Positions 20,887 through 26,882 of a DNA stretch of 26,882 nucleotides are shown here, in pieces. Location of the stretch: positions 1 to 26,882 of the forward strand of contig DATJXG010000248.1 of assembly GCA_035500455.1 (NCBI GenBank), given 5' to 3'. Numbering within the stretch: the stretch's first letter is position 1; the number at the start of each line of letters is the position of its first letter. The translations under genes and the position numbers were made by a program. A model generated the notes under the pieces. It made no database searches and was not told the origin of the DNA. It was given only the letters and a program-made list of their open reading frames with translations. This DNA comes from DATJXG01 sp035500455 (GTDB taxonomy: Bacteria; Acidobacteriota; Terriglobia; Terriglobales; Acidobacteriaceae).

Positions 20887-22365
20887 CTAATCAACCCGGC
20901 AAATCCGCACCTCGCGGTTGGCATATGGGCAACTCAATCCCTCACCTTGCGGCCCCTGAACCACCACCCAGGCGATTCCGTACCGGCTTCGCAGACGCTC
21001 GAAATCCGGCGCGGCGAAATTTCTCCAGCCGCTCTGGGCCTGAAACTGTTCCCACCATTCGTCCGCCAAAGGCGGAAACATCGAGACCGCGCCGCTGTCT
21101 TTCACCGCGTCGGCAAGCCGGCTGCGTTCGCTGAGGCAGCGAAAGCCATCGGTGTCTTCGCCGGGAATTTTCGTGTACAACGGATCGATGGCAAACCGCG
21201 CATCAGTAGGCGTGTTGTCACGAATCCACAGGAACGCCTGCACCCACTGATTTCTGGGCTGCGCCCACGGCCACTCGACATGCGCGCTGCCGGGGAAAAG
21301 CGCCCGCTGTGCCAGGAACATTCCTGCGCAAAGCGGAGCGAACAGCACCACCCAGCGCCAGATCTTGCGCTTCAATACGTACTGCCCCAGCAGGCCGCCG
21401 CCAAACAAAAGCAGCAGAATGTAAAGCAGGTGCAGACTCCGCAAAGGCTGCAACCGGGCGAGCGTCTCAAAGCGCTGCGGGATGGAAATCACCAGCGCGG
21501 CGGCGAAGAAAACCACGTCATAGATGATCAGCGCCCGGCACATTCGCTCCAGATAGCGTGACTGCTGCCGCCGAGCCATCTGGCTGAACCAATAAAACAA
21601 TCCGATGGGCGCCACGATCCCCAGCCACTCGTACCATTGCCAGTGCAGGAGATAGTGGAATGCGTGGAATTTCGCTGCCTCGCGATACGCCTGCGAACCC
21701 TGATGGAACGACAGTTCAATCGGCAGAAAGAGACAGGCGAACCCGCCCACGGCAATATCCCGGCGCCCCATCAGAACCAGCAGCGCGCAATAGCAGAAGA
21801 CAAACGCCGCCATGAGCGGATGCACGACTCCCGCCAGCAGCAGCCACAGGACCGCGCGGATATATTTCTTCTCCAGCACCCGAACCACAGCGAAGACCCC
21901 GGCAAAAGCCGCGATGTTCCGCGGGTTGGTGTACTGATCCATGATGTACAGCGCGGTGCCGGCCACCGGCAGAGTCAGCAAAGCAGCAACCATCGCAACG
22001 CCCGCCCAGCGGCCAGCGGCGTCGGCGAAACATTTTCCCGCCAGTTCCCAGCAGGCCAGCAAGAGCAGGAAAATCGATCCCAGGTACCACAACATCAGCG
22101 CAACTGAGAACGGAAGATGCGTGAGCCGCACCGAGAGCGCGATGATGGTGGGAAACAGCGTCAGCTGCGCGTGCGATTCAAAGAACTCACGGCCCATGGG
22201 AAAAAGAGAGGGATGGAGAATCCTCTCTACGCTGGGCAAATAGATTTCCGCATCCTCGGCGAAGGGATGGTAGCCATGGACGAACAGCGCGCCCAGACTG
22301 AGCAGGAGCAGGCACAGCAAATGTGCGCGCTTCCGGCCGCCGGGGGATGAAATCGTAGTTTTCAC
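20887..22365 (-). CDS. Polytopic membrane protein, possibly GT-C-like
   Basis: A 492-residue protein with roughly 10-11 hydrophobic helices over residues 14-370 and a soluble C-terminal domain of about 110 residues (from about WIRDNTPTDARFAIDPLYT). The first extracytoplasmic loop after helix 1 has HPFAEDAEIYLPSVERI (33-49). Acidic residues there (Glu37, Asp38, Glu40) recall the catalytic loop of GT-C glycosyltransferases, which use lipid-phosphate sugars. I do not recognise a named family with certainty. GTG start at 22365, no clear ribosome site. The neighbouring DPM1-like glycosyltransferase, 118 bases upstream, could supply the polyprenyl-phosphate sugar donor; this is inference. Confidence 0.7.
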   Translation of the reverse strand: MKTTISSPGGRKRAHLLCLLLLSLGALFVHGYHPFAEDAEIYLPSVERILHPSLFPMGREFFESHAQLTLFPTIIALSVRLTHLPFSVALMLWYLGSIFLLLLACWELAGKCFADAAGRWAGVAMVAALLTLPVAGTALYIMDQYTNPRNIAAFAGVFAVVRVLEKKYIRAVLWLLLAGVVHPLMAAFVFCYCALLVLMGRRDIAVGGFACLFLPIELSFHQGSQAYREAAKFHAFHYLLHWQWYEWLGIVAPIGLFYWFSQMARRQQSRYLERMCRALIIYDVVFFAAALVISIPQRFETLARLQPLRSLHLLYILLLLFGGGLLGQYVLKRKIWRWVVLFAPLCAGMFLAQRALFPGSAHVEWPWAQPRNQWVQAFLWIRDNTPTDARFAIDPLYTKIPGEDTDGFRCLSERSRLADAVKDSGAVSMFPPLADEWWEQFQAQSGWRNFAAPDFERLRSRYGIAWVVVQGPQGEGLSCPYANREVRICRVD

Positions 22366-22483
22366 TCGAAGTACTGGAATGCTGGAAAGGAATTCACATT
22401 CACAGATTTCCGCGGACTTTAGCGGACTTAAGACTCAGCAAACGATAGCTTTTTAAGGACCGCCGCTTGCAACTCCCGGGCCT

Positions 22484-23329
22484 TCAGTGGCCCCCTCTTG
22501 AACCAAGCGCGACCGACGCACTCTTCGGCGCAGAAACTCTATCCCGGCGGTGCTGCTTCCACAGTCGTCCCAGCATTAGGAGGTAGTCGAGGCCTACTCT
22601 AAATCCGGCTTTGCTGCTTCCCGCCTGCCGCAGGCCGAAAGTGAAAGGCACTTCGTCGACCGAGTGGACGTCTCCGCGGACCAGAATCTCCAGCAGTAGC
22701 TTGAAGCCCTTCGTCTGTAGGCCCAGGTTCTGAATACAGGAGCGTCGCACCAGAAAGAATCCCGACATCGGGTCTTTCACCGCAATTCCGCGTCTCTGCA
22801 AAGGCCAGGTCAGGGCGATCGCCGCCCGCGAAAGCCAATGGCGCAGGAAATGCCAGCGCTCCAACGAACCCGGCCGAATATACCGGCTCGCCAGCGCAAT
22901 ATCACTGCCGGATTCCACCGCTTTCCACAACTCCGGCAGAAGCTCCGGCGGATGCTGCAGATCGGCATCCATTACGCCCAAGACCTCGGCGGTACTATGC
23001 TGCCAGCCGTAAATCACTGCGCCGCCCAGGCCGCGCTCCCCCTGGCGGCAAAGGAAGCGCACGTGATTGTTCTCGGCAGCCAGCTTATTCACCAGAAACT
23101 CGATGCCATCACGGCTGTCATCGTCCACCACGATCAGTTCATAGGAGATCCCCAGCGTATCCAGGCTGCGCATTGCGCGTTCCAGTGCGGACGTAATGTT
23201 GGCCGCTTCACAAAGCGTCGGCACCACCACAGCCAGCTTCGCTGGAGCAGATTCTTCGAAGGCCGCTCGCCGGTTCGCGCCTTCAACTGAAGATTCGGGT
23301 TGTCCCAGTACCGCTTTGGCGCTGCCCAT
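22484..23329 (-). CDS. Polyprenol-phosphate glycosyltransferase, DPM1-like (GT2)
   Basis: A 281-residue GT2 enzyme with the dolichol/polyprenol-phosphate mannosyltransferase pattern. It has LAVVVPTLCEAANI (32-45), ELIVVDDDSRDGIEFL (64-79), GLGGAVIYGW (100-109), the metal-binding DADLQHPPE (121-129) and, later, VKDPMSGFFLVRRSCI and FKLLLEILVRGDV. It should charge a polyprenyl phosphate with a sugar from a nucleotide donor on the cytoplasmic face of the membrane. It lacks the C-terminal membrane helices or GtrA domain of some relatives. About 30 N-terminal residues before the fold appear disordered, so a later start is possible. It is divergent from the ABC-type permease gene. Confidence 0.88.
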   Translation of the reverse strand: MGSAKAVLGQPESSVEGANRRAAFEESAPAKLAVVVPTLCEAANITSALERAMRSLDTLGISYELIVVDDDSRDGIEFLVNKLAAENNHVRFLCRQGERGLGGAVIYGWQHSTAEVLGVMDADLQHPPELLPELWKAVESGSDIALASRYIRPGSLERWHFLRHWLSRAAIALTWPLQRRGIAVKDPMSGFFLVRRSCIQNLGLQTKGFKLLLEILVRGDVHSVDEVPFTFGLRQAGSSKAGFRVGLDYLLMLGRLWKQHRRDRVSAPKSASVALGSRGGH

Positions 23330-23418
23330 GAATAGCTGGATTCTAAAGCTTTCCTTCCGGAAACTCTATTGTTCCTTTGCCGCAAACGCTCGGATCGCCA
23401 TATAGAAAGAGCCCCCGG

Positions 23419-23436
23419 AGGCAACATTCGTTGCCT
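23419..23436. promoter_or_regulatory. Perfect hairpin in the divergent GT/permease spacer
   Basis: AGGCAAC and GTTGCCT surround the loop ATTC. It lies in the 215-base region between the divergent DPM1-like and permease genes and could be an operator or leader hairpin. I see nothing else definite in this spacer. Confidence 0.35.
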
Positions 23437-23544
23437 GATGATCAAGGACCTTAACCCCGAAATCGGCCCTGTCGCGCCCTCCCCGTACAGGTTACCGGCG
23501 CGGCCATTGCAGCGTCCGCGTCCGCCGTTTAGCATCTAATCACT

Positions 23545-24783
23545 ATGGCGAACGGGGGAAAGCAGCATCGCCGGCCGACGCTGGCTCTGGGCGAAATCCT
23601 CAGCTTCGCCTACGACACCTTCTGCAGTAACAAGGTACGTTTCGCCCTGACCGCGCTCGGTATGATCATCGGAACCGCCTCCCTGATCCTGGTGGTCACC
23701 ATCAGTCTCACCGGCAAGCAGTACATCCTGAACCAGATTCAGGCCATCGGCACGAACATGATTTACGCCGAATATGAGGGCGGCGCGCAGCGCATCACCA
23801 ACACCCCGAACGACCCCCTCACCCTCGACGACCTCACCGCCGCCCGGCAGTATGTGCCCGGCGTTGTGGCCGCTTCTCCCGTGGTGAATCTGGAGGAGCG
23901 CATCCCGGTGGGCGGCGGCAAGGAGCGGGACATCCAGGTGCTGGGGGTTTATCCGGAATACAGCCAGGTGCGCAACCTGGTGGTGGTTTCCGGCAGATTT
24001 TTCGATGAGGAAGATGAACAGCAGCACAACAAAGTGGCGGTGATTCGCGACAAACTAGCCGAAGACATTTACCACTCGCCCGAAGAAGCGGTAGGCCAGG
24101 TGATCAAACTGAGCGGCCTGCCATTCACGGTCGTGGGGACGTTCAAAGAGCGCGTGGACACATTCGGGCAATCGGAAGTGACCGACAACACCATGGTCAT
24201 CCCCTACACTGTCGCCCGCTATTTCACGGATACGCCCACCGTGAAGCAGATTTACTTCTCGGTAAATGACCCCACCATGGTTAGCGTGGCCACCGAGCAG
24301 ATCAAGGACGTGATCAAGTCACGGCATCGCGCCGAATCGGTGTACAAGGTCGAAAATCTCACTCAGCTCGTAGCCGTGGCCGCGAAGACTGCTGACGCGC
24401 TCACGCTGGTGCTCTTCATGATTTCTTTCGTAGTGCTGCTGGTCAGCGGCATCGGCATTATGAACATCATGCTGGCGACGGTGAGTTCGCGTATTCGCGA
24501 GATCGGAATTCGCAAAGCCATCGGCGCCACCAACCGCGAAATTCGCTTTCAATTTATGTCCGAAGCCGTTCTTATTTCTCTGGTGGGTGGGATTATCGGC
24601 GCGGTCATAGGCCTGGCCTTGCCCTTTTCGGTGCGCTTCCTGACCAACTACCGCCTTCCAATTTCCGGGCTGTCGGCGATCGTAGCGATCGTGGTGTCGT
24701 CGCTGGTAGGCGTGCTGTTTGGCACCGTCCCAGCCGCCCGCGCGGCGAAGTTGGATCCGGTGGAGAGCCTGAGATACGAATAG
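23545..24783 (+). CDS. ABC-type permease of the MacB/FtsX family
   Basis: A 412-residue protein with the MacB layout. A cytoplasmic N-terminus leads to a first membrane helix (FALTALGMIIGTASLILVVT, about 34-53). A large periplasmic MacB_PCD domain follows (about 60-270, including SGRFFDEEDEQQHNKVAVI and GQVIKLSGLPFTVVGTFKE). Three C-terminal helices form the FtsX domain (about 285-405), with SSRIREIGIRKAIGATNREI in the cytoplasmic loop and the closing PAARAAKLDPVESLRYE. Such permeases work as mechanotransmission machines with a separate ATPase and often an adaptor, exporting peptides, lipoproteins or drugs. Neither partner is adjacent in the window: upstream is a divergent glycosyltransferase and downstream a repeat region. 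The ATG at 23545 follows no obvious ribosome site. Confidence 0.9.
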   Translation: MANGGKQHRRPTLALGEILSFAYDTFCSNKVRFALTALGMIIGTASLILVVTISLTGKQYILNQIQAIGTNMIYAEYEGGAQRITNTPNDPLTLDDLTAARQYVPGVVAASPVVNLEERIPVGGGKERDIQVLGVYPEYSQVRNLVVVSGRFFDEEDEQQHNKVAVIRDKLAEDIYHSPEEAVGQVIKLSGLPFTVVGTFKERVDTFGQSEVTDNTMVIPYTVARYFTDTPTVKQIYFSVNDPTMVSVATEQIKDVIKSRHRAESVYKVENLTQLVAVAAKTADALTLVLFMISFVVLLVSGIGIMNIMLATVSSRIREIGIRKAIGATNREIRFQFMSEAVLISLVGGIIGAVIGLALPFSVRFLTNYRLPISGLSAIVAIVVSSLVGVLFGTVPAARAAKLDPVESLRYE

Positions 24784-24784
24784 C

Positions 24785-24947
24785 AGTCGTCGGTATTCAG
24801 TCTTCAGCGGTTAGTCGGCAGCCGCACCCGTAGCGCCAGCGTCCCGCCGGCAGAGCGGCGTATCTTTCACAAAGTTTAGGAGCCTGAAACCGGCCCAGAA
24901 CCAACGGCCAAAGGCTAACGAATAAGATCCACGACTGAAAGACGACT
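24785..24947. repeat. Composite element: outer inverted repeat (family H) containing a family D copy
   Basis: AGTCGTCGGTATTCAGTCTT near 24785 and its imperfect reverse complement ending CGACTGAAAGACGACT at 24947 bracket the region. Additional pairing is GGTTAG with CTAACG. Inside is GTAGCGCCAGCGTCCCGCCG from 24830, a family D copy. Confidence 0.6.
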
Positions 24948-24957
24948 AAGACAAGAC

Positions 24958-24985
24958 CGCCGGGCTGGTTGGCCCGGCGCTTTCT
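24958..24985 (+). terminator. Terminator-like hairpin downstream of the permease
   Basis: Perfect eight-base arms CGCCGGGC (24958-24965) and GCCCGGCG (24972-24979) with a six-base loop, followed by CTTTCT. The tail is short for a classical intrinsic terminator. It lies between the converging permease and 76-residue genes. Confidence 0.5.
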
Positions 24986-25102
24986 CGCATTACAACCTTC
25001 GGGGAATTACTTGGTTTCCAGACTCCCCGCAGATCTTTGCCCCTCACCGCTGCAAATCGTTCTAAATCTGCTTCCGGCGTCACCACGCCGAAGCGTCACC
25101 GC

Positions 25103-25333
25103 TTACATCACCAACGCCAGGCCCTCGAGTTCGTGCTGGAGCACCGGCAAAGAGCAGCCAGACATCTCTACCCTGCTGGCGGCATCAAACGCCGCCTGAG
25201 GCGAAACGCCGTAGCCGCGTCCCATGAGAAACACCTGCAACAGTTCGGCGGCCTCGCGGGAGTCGATCCAACCTCCCTGCAACAGATCACTCCGCAACGC
25301 CGTTAGTTCGTGTACGGAAAATCTCTCTTTCAT
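25103..25333 (-). CDS. 76-residue protein, unknown function
   Basis: ATG at 25333 with a good ribosome site (GGAGGT, about 9 bases upstream), TAA at 25103. The product looks soluble and helical, with charged and hydrophobic residues in alternation (HELTALRSDLLQGGWIDSRE, AAELLQVFLMGRG, LPVLQHELEGLALV). No domain is recognised and there are no membrane helices. A candidate sigma-54 promoter lies about 68 bases upstream with a dyad further up, so it may be a regulated single-gene unit. The next gene on this strand, about 290 bases upstream, encodes a Trm112-like protein. Confidence 0.6.
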   Translation of the reverse strand: MKERFSVHELTALRSDLLQGGWIDSREAAELLQVFLMGRGYGVSPQAAFDAASRVEMSGCSLPVLQHELEGLALVM

Positions 25334-25400
25334 GGCCGTTCACCTCCGACCTCTGTCGTTCCTTGAGGTATTAGACTCATCGGACTCGTCTTTCGTTGCA

Positions 25401-25416
25401 TGCAATTCGCATGCCC
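25401..25416 (-). promoter_or_regulatory. Candidate sigma-54 promoter (-24/-12)
   Basis: Read on the minus strand: GGGCATG-CGAA-TTGCA. It matches the consensus TGGCACG-N4-TTGCA except at two positions, with the invariant GG and GC separated by exactly 10 bases. Transcription would start near 25390, leaving a leader of about 57 bases before the 76-residue gene. Confidence 0.5.
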
Positions 25417-25534
25417 TTTGCAAGCCCGTTTTTTACTGTATTTTCCAACCACCCTCACTCTCATCAACCCGTTACAGCACGGTAAGTTGCGGCGCAAGCG
25501 TGGCACAATCGTGGGGGTGGACGTAGCACGACTA

Positions 25535-25555
25535 GTGTCGTTTCGAAAATGACAC
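25535..25555. promoter_or_regulatory. Dyad, possible activator binding site
   Basis: GTGTCGTTTCGAAAATGACA plus C is an imperfect inverted repeat (arms GTGTC/GACAC, inner TTTCGAAA). It lies about 120-140 bases upstream of the sigma-54-like element, a usual distance for an enhancer-binding protein. A further small dyad, TCGCA/TGCGA, is at 25562-25575. Confidence 0.4.
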
Positions 25556-25619
25556 GTTGTGTCGCAGGAGTGCGAAATTTGGTCCAACCCGGCAGCAGAG
25601 GCTCGCAGAACGCGCGATT

Positions 25620-25790
25620 TCAGGCAGGCTCGATGGTGGCTTCGTCAATGAGCAGAATAGGAATGCCGTCCCGAATCGGATAGACGCGCCGGCACTCCGC
25701 GCACTTTAAACTCTCGCCGGCGCCGTCGAGCGCCAGCGCCTTGCGGCAAGCCGGGCACGCCAGCAACTTGAGAAGTTCCTGAGAAATCAT
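25620..25790 (-). CDS. Trm112-family small zinc-ribbon protein
   Basis: A 56-residue protein typical of bacterial Trm112/YcaR-like proteins: MISQELLKLLACPACRKALA, then LKCAECRRVYPIRDGIPILL. Two cysteine pairs (Cys12/Cys15 and Cys30/Cys33) would form a zinc site. In eukaryotes and archaea Trm112 activates RNA and protein methyltransferases; the role of the bacterial stand-alone form is less clear. I chose the ATG at 25790 since family members begin with MI(S/D)xELL; a TTG at 25811 would add seven residues. It diverges from folD and is followed, on its own strand, by the 76-residue gene after the sigma-54-like region. Confidence 0.88.
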   Translation of the reverse strand: MISQELLKLLACPACRKALALDGAGESLKCAECRRVYPIRDGIPILLIDEATIEPA

Positions 25791-25867
25791 CGCACCAGAT
25801 TCTAATCCCAATTTGCCGTGGCGTCCTACATCTCAGGCAGTTTGTTACCAGTCACCTCTCCTCTTCG

Positions 25868-25923
25868 CTCTTCTCCCCGCTCTCGGCGGCCTGTCTCCGC
25901 GCCCTCGGCGATTTAAGGTTTTG
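25868..25923. repeat. Family A repeat, copy 5, left half only
   Basis: GCTCTTCTCCCCGCTCTCGG then TCTCCGCGCCCTCGGCG and the core CGGCGATTTAAGGTTT at 25906-25921. No matching right arm follows, so this appears to be a truncated copy. It lies in the 205-base spacer between the divergent Trm112 and folD genes. Confidence 0.65.
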
Positions 25924-25995
25924 CACTCCCGTCCACCGAGTTGCCGGGGTGACCATCGATCATTTACGTTAGGAATTCGAGTTCCCAGAGATCTC

Positions 25996-26882
25996 ATGGC
26001 AGCCACGCTTCTTGACGGCAACAAAATCGCCGCCGCAATTCGCGCCGAAGTAGCCGCCGAGGTCGCCGGACTGACCGCCGCCGGCCTGCGTCCCGGCCTG
26101 GCCGTGGTCCTGGCAGGACACAATCCAGCTTCGGAGATCTACGTTCGCGGCAAGGTCAAAAGCTGCGAAGAACTTGGCATCTACAGCGAGAAGCACACTC
26201 CCCCGGAAAACATCTCCACAGAAGCCCTGCTCGGCTTGGTCGGTGAATTGAATCGCCGCGACGAAATCGACGGCATTCTAGTGCAACTTCCCTTGCCTCC
26301 CCAGGTGGACTCCAAGAAAGTACTCATGGCGGTCGATCCCGGCAAAGATGTGGACGGTTTTCATCCCATGAACGTCGGATTCCTCTCCACGCAGAGGCCC
26401 GGGCTTGTTCCCTGTACGCCTGCCGGGGTTATCGAGATTCTCAAGCGCAGTGGAATTCCTATCGCCGGCCAGGAGGCGGTGGTGGTCGGGCGCAGCGATA
26501 TCGTGGGCAAGCCCGTGGCGATGCTGCTGCTGAATGGCAACGCCACCGTGACCGTATGCCACTCCAAAACCCGCGACCTGCCCGAAGTGTGTCGGCGGGC
26601 CGACATCCTGGTGGCTGCCATCGGACGCTCCGGCATGATTACCCGCGACTTCGTGAAGCCGGGAGCAACCGTGATCGATGTCGGTATGAATAAGGTGAGC
26701 GACGCTACCGAGTTCGATCGCCTGTTCCGCGGCAACGCCAAGCGAGAAGAAACCTTCCGGACCAAAGGCTCAGTGTTGGCAGGAGACGTTCACCCCGAGG
26801 TCGCCGAAATAGCGGGAGCGATTACGCCGGTTCCCGGCGGAGTCGGGCCGCTCACCATCGCCATGCTCATGTCGAATACGGT
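25996..26882 (+). CDS. folD: Methylenetetrahydrofolate dehydrogenase/cyclohydrolase, partial at right edge
   Basis: The frame is open from ATG 25996 to the window end (295 complete codons), which misses only the C-terminal end. FolD interconverts 5,10-methylene- and 10-formyl-tetrahydrofolate with NADP in the cytoplasm, supplying one-carbon units. Signatures are PASEIYVRGKVKSCEELGI with the catalytic Lys of the YxxxK motif, DGILVQLPLP, GKDVDGFHPMN, the nucleotide-binding VVVGRSDIVGKPVAMLLL, ILVAAIGRSGMI and the terminal PVPGGVGPLTIAMLMSNT. No strong ribosome site precedes the ATG, but it aligns with the usual FolD start (ATLLDGNKIA). Confidence 0.95.
   Translation, partial: MAATLLDGNKIAAAIRAEVAAEVAGLTAAGLRPGLAVVLAGHNPASEIYVRGKVKSCEELGIYSEKHTPPENISTEALLGLVGELNRRDEIDGILVQLPLPPQVDSKKVLMAVDPGKDVDGFHPMNVGFLSTQRPGLVPCTPAGVIEILKRSGIPIAGQEAVVVGRSDIVGKPVAMLLLNGNATVTVCHSKTRDLPEVCRRADILVAAIGRSGMITRDFVKPGATVIDVGMNKVSDATEFDRLFRGNAKREETFRTKGSVLAGDVHPEVAEIAGAITPVPGGVGPLTIAMLMSNT

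Larger units (their letters stand above)
24784..25102. other. Intergenic region after the permease: composite repeat and hairpin
   Basis: A 319-base stretch with no supported gene. It holds the outer inverted repeat 24785-24947, a family D copy nested in it, and a terminator-like hairpin at 24958-24985. The remaining 117 bases show nothing definite. Confidence 0.6.

Noticed and set aside
8771..24947. Possible insertion sequences behind the inverted repeats
   Set aside because: No transposase or remnant lies between any of the paired arms. At most they are non-autonomous miniature elements.
25330..25587. 85-codon minus-strand frame overlapping the 76-residue gene's leader
   Set aside because: It covers the probable promoter and ribosome site of the 76-residue gene, has no ribosome site of its own and gives low-complexity sequence.
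1828..25923. Possible CRISPR arrays from repeated motifs
   Set aside because: The repeats are scattered singly at gene borders, not evenly spaced with unique spacers, and no cas gene is present.

Overview
The window looks like a chromosomal segment of a soil-type Acidobacteriota (Terriglobia/Koribacter-like). This is inferred from the high GC content, the protein flavours (DUF5117-type metalloprotease, an AMP-ligase/ACP/acyltransferase fusion, PA2778/PA2779 pair) and above all the many short palindromic intergenic repeats. No sequence search was run. I see no rRNA, tRNA, CRISPR array, transposase or phage gene. About 20 protein genes are supported, most of them on the minus strand.

Layout. 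1-1696 (minus): a secretion-targeted trio, PA2779-like protein > C39-type cysteine peptidase > TPR protein (cut by the left edge). 1959-4478 (minus): one large acyl-AMP ligase/carrier/PlsC fusion, with a possible 31-residue membrane peptide (plus strand) behind it. 4866-6762 (minus): Asp/Glu-racemase-family enzyme and adenosine deaminase. 6909-11553 (minus): UvrD/PcrA helicase > 53-residue lysine-rich protein > APC amino acid permease. 11682-12629 (minus): DUF971 protein and YjbQ/UPF0047 protein. 12765-15257 (plus): large secreted zinc metalloprotease. 15408-18803 (minus): MFS transporter > leuC > leuD. 18897-23329: a glycan-flavoured block of two GT2 glycosyltransferases, a 2OG-Fe(II) oxygenase and a polytopic GT-C-like membrane protein. 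23545-24783 (plus): MacB/FtsX-type permease. 25103-26882: a 76-residue protein of unknown function with a candidate sigma-54 promoter, a Trm112-like zinc protein, and folD (cut by the right edge).

The unusual content is mostly in the repeats. At least seven families of dyad-symmetric elements sit at gene borders. Copies of two families also lie inside the uvrD/pcrA reading frame and are translated as linker peptide. Other points of interest are the three-domain lipid-recycling fusion, the separate TPR partner of the C39/PA2779 pair, a racemase with an atypical first active-site motif, an internally duplicated DUF971 protein with two CPCxxC clusters, and the sigma-54-like promoter with an upstream dyad at 25401-25555. 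Nothing here is clearly a new defence or mobile system.
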